Part shown: one piece after another, positions 1 to 10,224 of the stretch
Layout: each line of letters opens with the position of its first letter
Numbering within the stretch: position 1 is the stretch's first letter
Source: Stropharia rugosoannulata
Taxonomy: Eukaryota; Basidiomycota; Agaricomycetes; Agaricales; Strophariaceae
DNA length: 64,000 nucleotides
Assembly: GCA_028532985.1 (NCBI GenBank)
Contig: JANCIK010000013.1
Coordinates: forward strand, 620,001 to 684,000
Direction: 5' to 3'
Notes under the pieces: model-generated
The model's database searches: none
Seen by the model: only the letters and a program-made list of their open reading frames with translations
Told to the model about the DNA's origin: nothing
Made by a program: the position numbers and the translations under genes

Positions 1-347
1 AATAGCGAGCTCAAGGATATATCTGGAACACAAGTCCATAATGGACCTGAAAATCTATTTTAAGCGTATGGGATGACGAAAATGAGGTGTTGTACGAGAG
101 CTTGTTAGACATATGGCCGTCTGCGCCATGTGTAGCACGGACACTCGTGCTACGATATCTTGAAGATATATTCGCAGACCCGGTTCCCCCCTGACGGAAG
201 CATGTCCGTCTCACTCAGCGTTCACATACAGCAAACGTGTTAAATTTCGAACTGTTAACTTTCCACATGTAGTAACGCCACCTTGAACGCGGAACTATCA
301 AGCGACGCCAGCAGGTTGAGCCACTGACTACTGACGCCAGATACTAG

Positions 348-700
348 ATGTCATCTTGCTTTTATGTAGATTATTCAACTGCCTTTCTCTTGGGCACCGG
401 CACCGTAGGCGTGTACAATTTTGAGAGAAAAAATAGCTCGATCTGTATGTAAACACCGAAATAATTTCTGTGTATATCTATACATAACCGACGCAACTAA
501 ATTTATTCTTTCATTACCCTACAGCTGGGGAGAAGCTCCATACTGCGATGCGAGTCCACGAAGATAATCAGTTTCTCCGGTTGCGTCTTCTAGGGCGCCT
601 GCTACGTACAAAGGATACGATTGAAAGAAATAAGCTGTCGCAAATCTGTTCCTTGTCCAATGAATATGTTCAGGCACGACTTGAGCAGGCGCTTAATTAG
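348..700 (+). CDS. candidate two-exon small protein, unknown
   Basis: Splicing by eye joins 348-444 and 525-700 across an 80-nt intron (donor GTATGT, acceptor CTACAG) and gives an open frame of about 90 codons. An in-frame TAG lies directly before the ATG. The second half looks helical and charged (for example NKLSQICSLSNEYVQARLEQ), which reads like real protein rather than random translation. I recognise no family. There is no homology or codon evidence, and a chance frame is possible. Confidence 0.3.
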
Positions 701-1272
701 AACGGGAGTCCCTGGTTGCCTCTATCTAGGCTGTTTTATGCAAGGAGTGATAGTGAGGTTGTAGAATGATGCATCCTAACAGAATTGTATAAATTGATAT
801 CTGATTCATTCACCACTCCTCATATCCGCGCTGATTACTGTTAGATGAATTGTGTCTTGATCATAAACATAGAGTTGCATGTGCTGGTTGGTTACATATA
901 GCATAATGTGTGAATTCAGAATGGGCGAGAATAACAACACTCCCACAGATGAATGGAATGTCACTATGATCCTTCTGAACTATGTTTTTTTTACTACAAT
1001 CCAGAAACTGTGAACCTGCATACTATGACGGGCACAGCCTGGTACAGCGCACGTTGCTCAAGAGCAAGCGACTCACCCTGAGCCCATACTACGATCATAG
1101 CACACTTGAGATGAAAGAGTTGAATCGTAAGTTCGTTAAAGCTAAAAATACATGTATTTGTAGAGCGTTCACTTATCGGGTATCGAGAAGAGAAAAGCCT
1201 CGGAGCAGAATAAAATATATCCAGAGCCACAGAATAAGGATATGAAACAAGCAGCGTATGCATCTCCCGCTT
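701..1272. other. intergenic, nothing recognised
   Basis: Overlapping short open frames on both strands near 982-1263 show no domain, signal peptide or splice support. The right part is probably the 3' untranslated region of the minus-strand FHA gene. Confidence 0.5.
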
Positions 1273-4200
1273 CTAGCCCGTCTTCGTGCGCGTGCGGGTT
1301 GCGCGCGTGGTGCGTCCCCTGGGCACGTCATCTTTGCTATCCTCGTCTTCTTCTTTCACCTTGCTTTTGGCAGGGAGTCTACTTGTAGTTCTCGGTGCAC
1401 TCCGTGGAATCGCACTCTTCCCTGCTTTGCCCGAGTCGAGCACGGTGGAAGCAGCTGCCCCCGTCTTCCTCGACACCCTAACCTTAACGGGGGCATCGTC
1501 AGCTTCATCGCTAACGCCAGATCCAGATCCCGCAGCCTCGTGTGTGTTCTCCTTTTCCGCATTCGCGGTGCTCGTGGACGAGCTTCCGGAGGACCGAGTC
1601 GCAACGGTCGTGGCTGGGGTCCTGAGCTTCCCTCGCGGTTTTACTATCTTTGTTGGTACGGTCGAGGGGGCAGCGACCTTCGTCGCCGCGGGTGTTTTGG
1701 CAGAACGCCCAGCCCGCGTAGTTGCAAGTGGCAGTGACTCCTCTTCCTCTTCCTTCTTCGCTGGTTCCTCTTTAACAACGGTTTTCTTGCGCCCCTTAGG
1801 TGCTGCCTTGACAGGTATGCTGCTTTGCTTATCTGAGGACGAAGGCTGCAGATCAGAGGATTCCTGGTCAGCATCTTCCCTACTCTCGGGCTCAGGCTCG
1901 CGGGCAGCTGCCTTCCTGGACCGGCTTCGTTTGGCCGGGGCGGCAGCAGGGACTGAAGGCTCAGGTTCGGGGACGTCAGCAGGAGCCTCGCCCTCTTCCT
2001 GTTGATTTTCCTCTTCGGCAGGGGCGGCACGCGGCTTGCGGCCTCTCTTCGCAGCAGGAGTACGAGTTTTCTTTTCCGGCTCCTCATCACCTTCAGGTTC
2101 AACTGTTGCCTTCCTACCTCTCCTCACAGGAGCGGGGGTCGGTTCTTCCGTTTCCACTGTCCCCTTGCGTGTCCTGCGTGATCGGGTCGGTGGCGGCTCA
2201 GGCATCTCCTCAGTTTGATCAACTTGAGGGGTCTTAGATCTTTGCCTGCGAGTCACGGGCGGCGCAAGTGCAGGAGTAGGGTTCTCAGAGTCAGGCGGTG
2301 GCGCCGGCGACTTAGCAGACCGCGATCGTGTAGTCTTAGTAGCTACCTGAAGCTGTGAAGGCTATGGAAGGAATGTAAATTATTAGGGACCGAGAAAAAA
2401 GAGAAACGCAAAGTCCTCACTTCATCCACTGCATCCTCAGTGTGTTTGGGTGCATCAACTGCCTTTGTTGACCGCAACATCCTTGGTCTACCCCTAGCAG
2501 TGCCTTTACCTTTGATGTCTTTGATTTGCGGGCCCGCCTCATCTTCCAACGCTTCTTCTGAAAGCTCTTGTACATCATCGACAACAACATCGGGCAATGA
2601 GATAGGGACAACTTCTTTAGCTTGGACATCATGATGCCTTTTATGCTCATCCACCTGCGGAGTACCACCGGATAGCGCCTTGCTGGCCAAAGTCGAGGAT
2701 GTGCCACTATTCGCACGCAGAAGACTGAATGGTGCATCGTCAGTGACACCCTCAGGCTCAGAGCCTGCCTCAGTGTCCTCCTCAGAAACAATGGCAGGCC
2801 CGAACAGTGATGGTTTCAATGGTGTCCGTACAGCAGGCGAGCTTATGCGTGAAAAGTCCAGCTTCTTTACACTACCCAACGCAAGAGTACCTCCGGGTAC
2901 GCGCGTCGGCGATGCCAATGCAACAGAAGTTGGAACCCCCCCAGGAGTTGGCGCGGGGCGGTCCGCCAAGGACTCAGGCCGAGGTGTACTTGCAATACTA
3001 CGCCGGCGCTTCATGTCTTCGACAGTCTCGCGCATGCGGTCGAGCAGGCTACGCGTATCGAGCGCATCTTCCTCCGTTTCTTCCTCAGCTGAATGGTCAT
3101 CCGAGGTCGCCATGCTCGAATCACCTTCTTCAGCAATAGCATACCCCAAGGAACGTCCCTTCGTCGGTGAAGTAAGCCGGTGAGCAAGGGCCGTAGAGGA
3201 GCCAGGAGCATCGGCGCCGCCTTTAATTGGCGAAGACATTTGCGGGGCGCCGCCAAGTGACATCCGCGTCTTCGTGGGGCTCATGCCCGGTGCACCATCT
3301 TTCCAGAACGCGTCTTCCCTGACCTCGCGCACGGCGCTACGCCTTCGTTCCTGGATCGCGCGGCGCTCCTCAGCAGTGACCACGGGGGTGGCGCGGGGAG
3401 CAGGAGGGACGGAATCCCGGGCCGGGATAGCCCGGGGAGCGACGCTAGAGTCACTGGCCATAGCGCTGGAGGTGGATCCTGAAGGGGTTGGCACGACGAG
3501 GTCCTTGATACGCCAGGGTTGTTGAACGATGATACGCTGAGGTTCTCCACCACCCAGAGAGTACCGTCCAGGACCTGGGTTCGGTGCAGCTCCGTTGGAT
3601 GGTTCCGGGAGGCCAGGAGGTGCCATGGGTGTTTGAGACGACTTAACGGCAGGGAATAAGTCTTTCTGGGTTCGAGCAGGATTATGAAGTTGAGGGGTCA
3701 TGAAAGATCCTAAGACACGCTTTATTGGAGTCTGAGCTGGTCGAGTGGGGAGTGGAGTAGGTTCTTCGTTATCTTCCTCTTCCTCTTCTTGACCTTCTTG
3801 GTCATCCTGGTCTCCAAAGTCATCGTGGTTATTATCCTAGTAATAGAGAAATATCGGTTATTGAGTTCAGAAATAAGAGTGATGCACTCACGTCGGCCTC
3901 TTCCTGGTCATCATCTTGCGTTGATGTACCGAAGCCCCAAGGAATAATTTTCGTCAAACTCTTTCTCCAGAGTGATTTATTCTCCTCCTTTGGCACTACT
4001 GGGTTGTCTTCTTCCTCTGAGCCGTCCTCCTCAGTGCTAACACTGCGCATTTCTACATCATTGTCTTCGTATTCATCGCCATCCTCTTCTTCGTAGTCAT
4101 CTTCCCCATCGTCATCCTCAACAGGATCAACAACGGCTCCGAGAACCTCCATTTCCTCTTCACGTTCTGCTTCCTCCTCCTTTTCCCTCTCCGCCCTCCA

Positions 4201-5283
4201 CACAGCCCTCTGCGCGCTACGGATGAGCACGGCTCGATGCAGAGCGGTGCCTCCAAGGGACTTGCGGCGTGGAGTGCGTGGTGGCTGAGGCTGTGGAGCT
4301 GCTACCTCAGATGAGGCAGCCTGTACTTGGGGGACTGGTGGTCCATCGAGAGGGACATCTTCCAAGATGATAAGATCCTGTTCCTCTTCAACGACCCGGG
4401 GATGGTTCGTCTCCACAAGCACAATATCCTCTTCTTCAGCTTCAGTGGCTTCATCATCGCTCTCGGAATCGGATGAGTCGGCCATCTTGGTGCTGTACTT
4501 CAAGGGCGAAACAGCCCGGGTTCTTGTGGGCGTTTTGACACCAGCAGGGCTGTTCGGAGGGAATATACCTTGCTTTAAGGGGGTTTGAAGGATGCGGAGG
4601 TTTTCCCGAGGGTCTTTCGATGGGCGCGGAGAGAAAACTTGTGCAGACTGGATCATGGAGAGGCGAAGCGCTCGCTTTTTCACCGCTGTTCATACAAAAT
4701 AAGCGTTGGTGGCATGATTATTCTGCACCAAGGAAGTGGGACTGACGAGCGGGGGTTGCCAATAGCACCTTTCTAATCTCTTTAGGCGGGTAGGTGAATC
4801 GGAAGCGTTTCTGGTGGATCTCGAACTCCGAGTTGTTGGAGAGTGGTATGATCGTTTGTTGTTGTTCTTGCTCCTGTGCAGAGGAGCTGCCTCCACCTGA
4901 AGAAGAGTGAGGGTACACCCAGCACCCGTCTACAAACACACCCGATTGTCCTAGCACAACCAAAAATGCCTGTAACTGGATCAACGCAGATCTGCCAAGT
5001 CCCAAGGGGCTCGTACCTTCCCGTCTTCAAAAATAAGCTTGCAATGGAGAGGTTCGACATCAGAGTAGTAGAGTCTGACACCGCAGGTAGATGTGCTGCC
5101 GAAAGTGAGTGTTGGGTCGTCAATCCCGAACGAGGTAATTAGATCTGCAGTAATGTCAGTGGCAAAACCGGTTCAGTATGTCGAGTTTATACCATTTCCT
5201 GCAGCTGTAGGCGCACTCGGCCGTCGTTTCAGCAGACTGAGCGTTCCGTGTCTCCCGACCTGACTAAAACCCGTTGTATCCAT
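1273..5283 (-). CDS. large FHA-domain protein with long disordered tail
   Basis: Reading leftward from the ATG at 5283, exon 1 encodes about 30 residues. An intron (GTATAA...CTGCAG) then leads into an FHA fold: a glycine-serine stretch (FGSTSTCGVRLYY), the DVEPLHCKLIF strand that places the recognition-loop histidine, and VLGQSGVFVDG. FHA domains bind phosphothreonine peptides. The remaining roughly 1,000 residues are low complexity: acidic D/E runs, many S/T-P sites, and a basic C-terminus rich in RGR, KRGRK and TRTRTK AT-hook-like patches. Recognised introns include about 3838-3890 and 2362-2418. An N-terminal FHA domain with a long disordered, basic tail resembles the Ki-67/chromatin-scaffold layout, so a nuclear role is inferred rather than shown. 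I saw no clear PP1-docking motif. Confidence 0.75.
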
Positions 5284-5376
5284 GGGTAGGAAAGAAATAG
5301 GGAACAGTCACAAAAGTAAAACCAACTTCAACTTCGTTTACAACAACAAAAAACGTGAGTCGCGTCCAAATAACGC

Positions 5377-5444
5377 CACGTGACCGTGACCCAAGTCAAG
5401 GGTTGAATTTGACCCTCTTCAACGTTCAACAAGCTTGACTTGGG
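5377..5444. promoter_or_regulatory. E-box and inverted repeat between divergent genes
   Basis: The 185-nt gap between the FHA gene (-) and a FunK1 gene (+) holds a CACGTG palindrome at 5377-5382. It also holds a perfect 11-nt inverted repeat (CCCAAGTCAAG at 5390-5400, CTTGACTTGGG at 5434-5444) with a nested GTTGAA/TTCAAC pair. It could be a regulator site or a transcript hairpin. Function is not shown. Confidence 0.4.
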
Positions 5445-5468
5445 CTAAGTTAAGCTCTGGCTCCCCTC

Positions 5469-6527
5469 ATGCCTCCCGTTGGTCGTGAAGCACTAGCAGG
5501 CCAATGTGTTTCTATAGGTGTACCTAAACTGTATACGAGCTGTCAAGAATGTGGCCTTCGAACCTTCCGATCACATTGCTTGGTTGCCAACAGTCCAAGC
5601 AGCGCCGACGAAAAAACGCACCCGACGTTCATTCAAAGGAAAGATTCGGGTATGACAAGTGAAAGTGTCAACTACGCGAGGCTTAGGTTAGTTAACCAGA
5701 GGTTGGAAAAAATGACAATAGTCGAAGGTAATCAATTCATCAAAGCCTGGCTTGATGCAATTATATGTGTGTCCTCTCTTTCCCCGTTTTCATATATAAC
5801 TGAACTCTCTTCAGACCACGCATTCCTGTGGAAAAATGGTATAGAACACGGAGATCCAAGCTTGTGGAATCTCAAGTACAACCCACATAGGGATTGTGGC
5901 GTTTTAATGGACTTTGACCTAGAGACTGTACAGGGCTCACAGACTCACGACACTGATAACCCTGCAAATTCAGCTCCTAGTGGCACCATACCTTTTATGG
6001 CCACCGAGCTTCTAGATGTGGACTACTGGCGCGGTGAAATCAAACAATACTACCACCATGAACTCGAAGCATTTATCTGGATCCTGTTATTTGTCTTTGT
6101 GGGCTATTCAAAGGGTCAATTTGACCCAAATGCCCCATTTATCACATCGTGGTCTCAGGTGTTTTACATGGAATGTGCTTCTAATAAGTGGGCCTTTTGG
6201 TATGGAGAGTGGCGGCGCTGTCCGCTCAAGCCAGGTTTCCAGACGCACATAAAATTCTTCAGTTTGCTGATTAGCATGCTTCACGCAGCAGATTCAGATA
6301 ACTGCCGTCGTTCTTCGAAGCAACAAAAACCATATTCCATCTCCTTTCACCATCAAACATCGGACAGGTTTCTGAGCAGATTTGTCAGACTACTTCGCAA
6401 GCGGACTGTCGGATTGGAAGTTCGGGTTTGGGTCGATAGGTTACTTCTCCATAGGCCTGATTTTCTTGACTACAACTCATTTATAGCTGACTCTTTTCTT
6501 TATCATATCATAACTACATTTCCTTAG
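5469..6527 (+). CDS. FunK1-type fungal protein kinase, C-lobe
   Basis: The protein carries kinase C-lobe signatures typical of the fungal FunK1 family: a catalytic loop HGDPSLWNL (HRD-like, Asp and Asn kept, Arg replaced by Gly), a DFDLE metal-binding motif in place of DFG, GTIPFMATELL in the activation/P+1 region, and YYHHELEAFIWILL. A 48-nt intron at 5767-5814 (donor GTGTGT, acceptor TTCAG) joins the frame to give DAIIYHAFLWK, exactly as in the related gene at 12.9-14.1 kb. The ATP-binding N-lobe (glycine loop, VAIK lysine) is not visible. The gene is therefore either N-terminally truncated or has upstream exons I cannot define. Start choice is uncertain. Substrates are unknown. Confidence 0.75.
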   Translation: MPPVGREALAGQCVSIGVPKLYTSCQECGLRTFRSHCLVANSPSSADEKTHPTFIQRKDSGMTSESVNYARLRLVNQRLEKMTIVEGNQFIKAWLDAIICVSSLSPFSYITELSSDHAFLWKNGIEHGDPSLWNLKYNPHRDCGVLMDFDLETVQGSQTHDTDNPANSAPSGTIPFMATELLDVDYWRGEIKQYYHHELEAFIWILLFVFVGYSKGQFDPNAPFITSWSQVFYMECASNKWAFWYGEWRRCPLKPGFQTHIKFFSLLISMLHAADSDNCRRSSKQQKPYSISFHHQTSDRFLSRFVRLLRKRTVGLEVRVWVDRLLLHRPDFLDYNSFIADSFLYHIITTFP

Positions 6528-6713
6528 TACTTGGAACAATTTCTGTACAGATACGAGTAACTGGTATTTGACATTTGTTTTTACTGGGCGCCTAAGCTGT
6601 GTCAAACCGCAAACAAATACGCAAAAGAAGCTTTTTCCCTTCAGTACTAACACTATCAGCAAGATTGGATGCTGCATACCTCTCTCGGGTTGCATACCGC
6701 CCCCCCAAAAAAA

Positions 6714-7046
6714 TTAACAGGAGACCTTGACGGAGCTGAATGGACCACCTGAAAAGGTTTGGCACGAGCCAATGTTCCCGATGTCCTCCTCGAAGAGGTT
6801 AACGCATGCATTGTCGGTGTAGAACGAGGTGACATTACAAGATCCAGTCACGCTGGAAATAAAAGAGGCCATTGGCCGAGCAAGTGGAAGGCAAACGCCC
6901 GCAGCTGCCTGGGTTCCAGCAGAAGTCTGGATGAGGGTGCTGGAGGTGGCGCAGAATCCAGAAGTAAAACCTTGCACGGAGAAGGTGCCAGTCGCAATCG
7001 CAGTGCCAGCGATAGCAGCTAAAACGACAACGGAGGTAAATTGCAT
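6714..7046 (-). CDS. small secreted six-cysteine protein (tandem copy 1)
   Basis: About 110 residues. I start at the ATG at 7046 (MQFTSVVVLAAIAGTAIA) rather than any codon further upstream, because this gives a clean signal peptide and matches the paralogue at 8.2-8.5 kb. The mature part has six cysteines in the same order as the paralogue (FC, VC, SC, AC, SC, final SC), with shared blocks such as SSTLIQT, FISSVTGSC and SCQTF. Three disulfides are likely. There are no transmembrane or GPI signals. The family is unknown to me: an effector-like or wall-associated small secreted protein. A TATAAAG box (plus-strand 7184-7190) and a probable 5'-UTR intron lie upstream. Confidence 0.7.
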   Translation of the reverse strand: MQFTSVVVLAAIAGTAIATGTFSVQGFTSGFCATSSTLIQTSAGTQAAAGVCLPLARPMASFISSVTGSCNVTSFYTDNACVNLFEEDIGNIGSCQTFSGGPFSSVKVSC

Positions 7047-8161
7047 TGCAGAATAATTTGACAACCTGGTAAGACAATACTGTAAGTCTCCAGTTAATGC
7101 TTTTGAGTGTTAGATATCAAGTTCCTACTTTGCTTGACTTCTTGAGTTAGCTGTTGAACTCTGAACAGTGAGAGAACAGTCTCTTTATACATTCCAAGAC
7201 AGAGAATTTAGGGACGAACTTTGGAACACTGTGCCTCTCCGCTCGATACTCATCGTAGATATATCTCAGCTGTCCGCAAAAGGCTTTGGCGCATCGTTCG
7301 GGCCTCTATGGCAGAACTTAGTCCTCTTACTTAATCACGGAAGAATTGAATGCTTTCTCGACATTTCAATCAGCGTAAGCTGGCGTGTATTCCTCTTCTG
7401 AAGAGACTTGGGATATGTTATGACAGACAAATGACAGGTTGAGTTGCGGAAAAACTACACAGTATGATTGAGTATATAGCTTGCGTGCGAGTCGGGAGGT
7501 ATCGTTTATATTTAGCGGGAAGGTACTGATCTATATTTAGGTCTACTAGTACTTGTGTAACTAATTTAATACACAGTCTTTTGCAAATCGTTTAGTAAAT
7601 TCCAGTACACATTTATATACATGCAGAAAGAAAAACTTTGAAAGGGCTTGTTGCGGACAGTCTAGCTATCGAGTCAGGTGTCCGCAGAGGTACTGCCTGT
7701 TTAAGAAGGTTAAATCTGTGACCCAAACTTGGCGGGCATCATCTGATGAGGAGACGAGAATGTCGTTGCTCAACTTTGCAACATTGATTAATAGCCCAAT
7801 AATAGTAACCATCAGCATCATCGGACTCCGAAGTTTCTTCGTCTCAGTTCTTAGTTCTATGTTCGCTCAGGCCCTTACATCTTCCGGATGGAACATGTAA
7901 CCAACGTGTAAGACTTCATGTGAACAGGAGATCCATAGTGCCTGTAGCCGTTGGAAATAGGGTTGGATGGGAAATGTACCTGCCTTCAAGATTCCCATAA
8001 GCCTTTTGTTACTTACAGGGCCTTTCAATGTATAGTACAACATAGAGGCTAACAAACGAGACACATTTGGATAACATTCAATATGCAATATTGAGAGAAG
8101 TCATTAAGCTCTAGCGTCAATTTTCAGCTCTGAACCTCCGTATTGCGCCAATAACCCCAGC
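7047..8161. other. intergenic between secreted-protein paralogues
   Basis: The region holds the copy-1 promoter. Stretches 7290-7352 and 7501-7545 are recognisably repeated at 9322-9387 and 9404-9446 upstream of copy 2. No coding signal is seen. Confidence 0.5.
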
Positions 8162-8506
8162 TTAACAACTAATTCTGACAGAGGTGTATGGACCATTCCC
8201 AGTGAATGTTTGACATGAGCCAACACTTTCAGGGACCTCCTCCGTGCGAGAATTGCTGGTACATGCATTGTCGGTGAAGAAATCAGTGACCGTGCACGAT
8301 CCAGTCAAAGTGGATATAAACGAGACCATTGGTATAGGGAGTGGAATGCACAGTCCAGAGAATATCTGCGTTCCAAAAGTGGTCTGGATGAGCGAGCTGG
8401 AGGTGTCGCAGTCGCTAGACGAAAACGCTTGGATGGAGAAAGTGCCACCGGTAGAGGCGGCAGTAGCGCCAGCAACAGCTAAGGCAGCAACAAAAATGAA
8501 CTTCAT
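8162..8506 (-). CDS. small secreted six-cysteine protein (tandem copy 2)
   Basis: Paralogue of the gene at 6.7-7.0 kb, 114 residues, on the same strand. The signal peptide MKFIFVAALAVAGATAAS is followed by a mature protein with six cysteines at matching positions and the shared blocks FSIQAFSS, SSSLIQT, FISTLTGSC and SCQTF. It ends in the same S-V/I-R/K-V/I-SC tail. Between cysteines four and five it has a small charged insertion (SRTEEVPES) relative to copy 1. A 5'-UTR intron with a GTAAGA donor and a TATAAAA box (plus-strand complement near 8630) fit a normal promoter. Function is unknown. Tandem duplication is clear from sequence and order. Confidence 0.7.
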   Translation of the reverse strand: MKFIFVAALAVAGATAASTGGTFSIQAFSSSDCDTSSSLIQTTFGTQIFSGLCIPLPIPMVSFISTLTGSCTVTDFFTDNACTSNSRTEEVPESVGSCQTFTGNGPYTSVRISC

Positions 8507-10224
8507 TGTAGAGTAGTTGAAAGGCCTATAAATCTATCAGTGAGATGTTTCTCAAGTACTTAAACTGGCTCTTACTTCTTCGCTTTATATTGAGTGGACT
8601 GTTGGGTTATCAGCAACTAAGGTCGCGTTTTATACCATCCAGGATAAGTATTTTTCAGTCTACGGCCAATACTGCCCAGTTGTTTTGGAGAGTGCGTGAG
8701 CTGAGTCCACGTTGTGCCCTTCCGTTTGATACCTACTGGAGATTAAGTTCAAGTTATTTTCTCATAACTTAGCGCAGAACCCGGACCTGCGAAGGCTTCA
8801 GACCTCAGGAACCGGATATATCCTTTGGTAATTGTAATAGCTCACTCCGAGTCAGAGTGGCCACTACATTATCATACTTGCTGTTGCTCTGTCTACTATA
8901 GCCTGAGCACCACAGCTTAGTACTCATCCATCTCCCAATTCAACCGTTCTGTTGCGACTTTGCTGCTGCTGTGTATAGCACCATAATGTAAAGGACCATC
9001 GTCTGTGAGCCTTTCAACGGAGTCCTCGATGATTGAAATCATAATCAATGAAAATTGAAGACGGTGTCAGGTGCGGGAGTCACGGACTTGAAACACAGCG
9101 TATTTAGTCTATTTCTTGGTAGGCTGGTCTTGTTAACATTGAAGGTCGTAGCTTTTCCAATAACAACTTATCCAGAGTATACAATCAATCACAAAAACTC
9201 GACGTAAGTATGTAATCGCAACTTATTTAGTTAATTAGGAAAAATCCAAATAAAGTCAAAAACATAACTGTTTAAAATCTAACAAGTTCAATCTTGGTAC
9301 TCATCATAAAAATCTCATTTTGCGCATTGTTCGGACCTCTACATGGTAGCAGTCAGTCCTCTTATTTAATCGCGGAGGAACTGAATGTCTTGCGGGGATG
9401 ACGTGATTTATATTTAGCACGTACTACGTGCTGATCTGTATTTAGGACATTGGAAACTATGCTCCAACTTACATACGTCTCCCCCCTTATTTGGCTGACA
9501 GAAAAACGGTTAAAGCGTCTCTAGATGATTGTATTTCTCTGACGCAATTTGTGGGCATGTGTGAACAGAAAAGTAAGGGCTGGTATAATTGACGATGTAT
9601 ATCAAGTTGTGCCCACACGCAAGCGGAGATATGTACGCCATTATCACAAGGAGCCTCTGATGGCCTACCGCGTATAGTAGAACAGTCAGCGGAGATACAT
9701 GAAGATACAAGACGTATAATCTCTGAAGTGACGTCCTTGAAATGTCCCCCCGATATTATGGGCGCTTACTCGATTGTGGTATCGATCATCCTGACGACTT
9801 GTTGCTGTAAAAGAGCAATGTACACGTATAAGCATTTACATACCTTTTCGCTTGTTCCTTCAATATCTAGAGCAACCAAATTTTCCATACCTCTGAACGC
9901 AACAAAAAATGCCAGATTGATTGTAGGCATGAGGCTGTTCTAACTTCAATACATTAATTACCCTTCTATGACTATCCTCATGTCTACGTTTTTCGCAAGG
10001 AAGAGAACTAGTAAAACGACATTGAATTATTCCTACATAATATTTGCATCTGGGGTATAGGGATGAGAGCGGGTACTGAAAAAATGTAGGCTATGACTGC
10101 TGTAATAATGCGACGATGATCCTGACCACAAAACCTAGTTTTACAAGAAAAATTATGGATGGCGAATCGCTGGCCAGATAAATGGGCACTGGCCCGTGAG
10201 CAAACTGAGATAGATTCAATACCG
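8507..10224. other. AT-rich intergenic region
   Basis: This stretch covers the copy-2 promoter and about 0.8 kb with no convincing gene. It contains the duplicated upstream segments 9322-9387 and 9404-9446. Within the latter is a perfect inverted repeat (AGCACGTA at 9416-9423, TACGTGCT at 9425-9432). Short open frames near 9510-9943 have no recognisable content. Confidence 0.5.

Noticed and set aside
1286..2005. Long plus-strand frame (239 residues)
   Set aside because: Antisense shadow of the low-complexity tail of the FHA protein.
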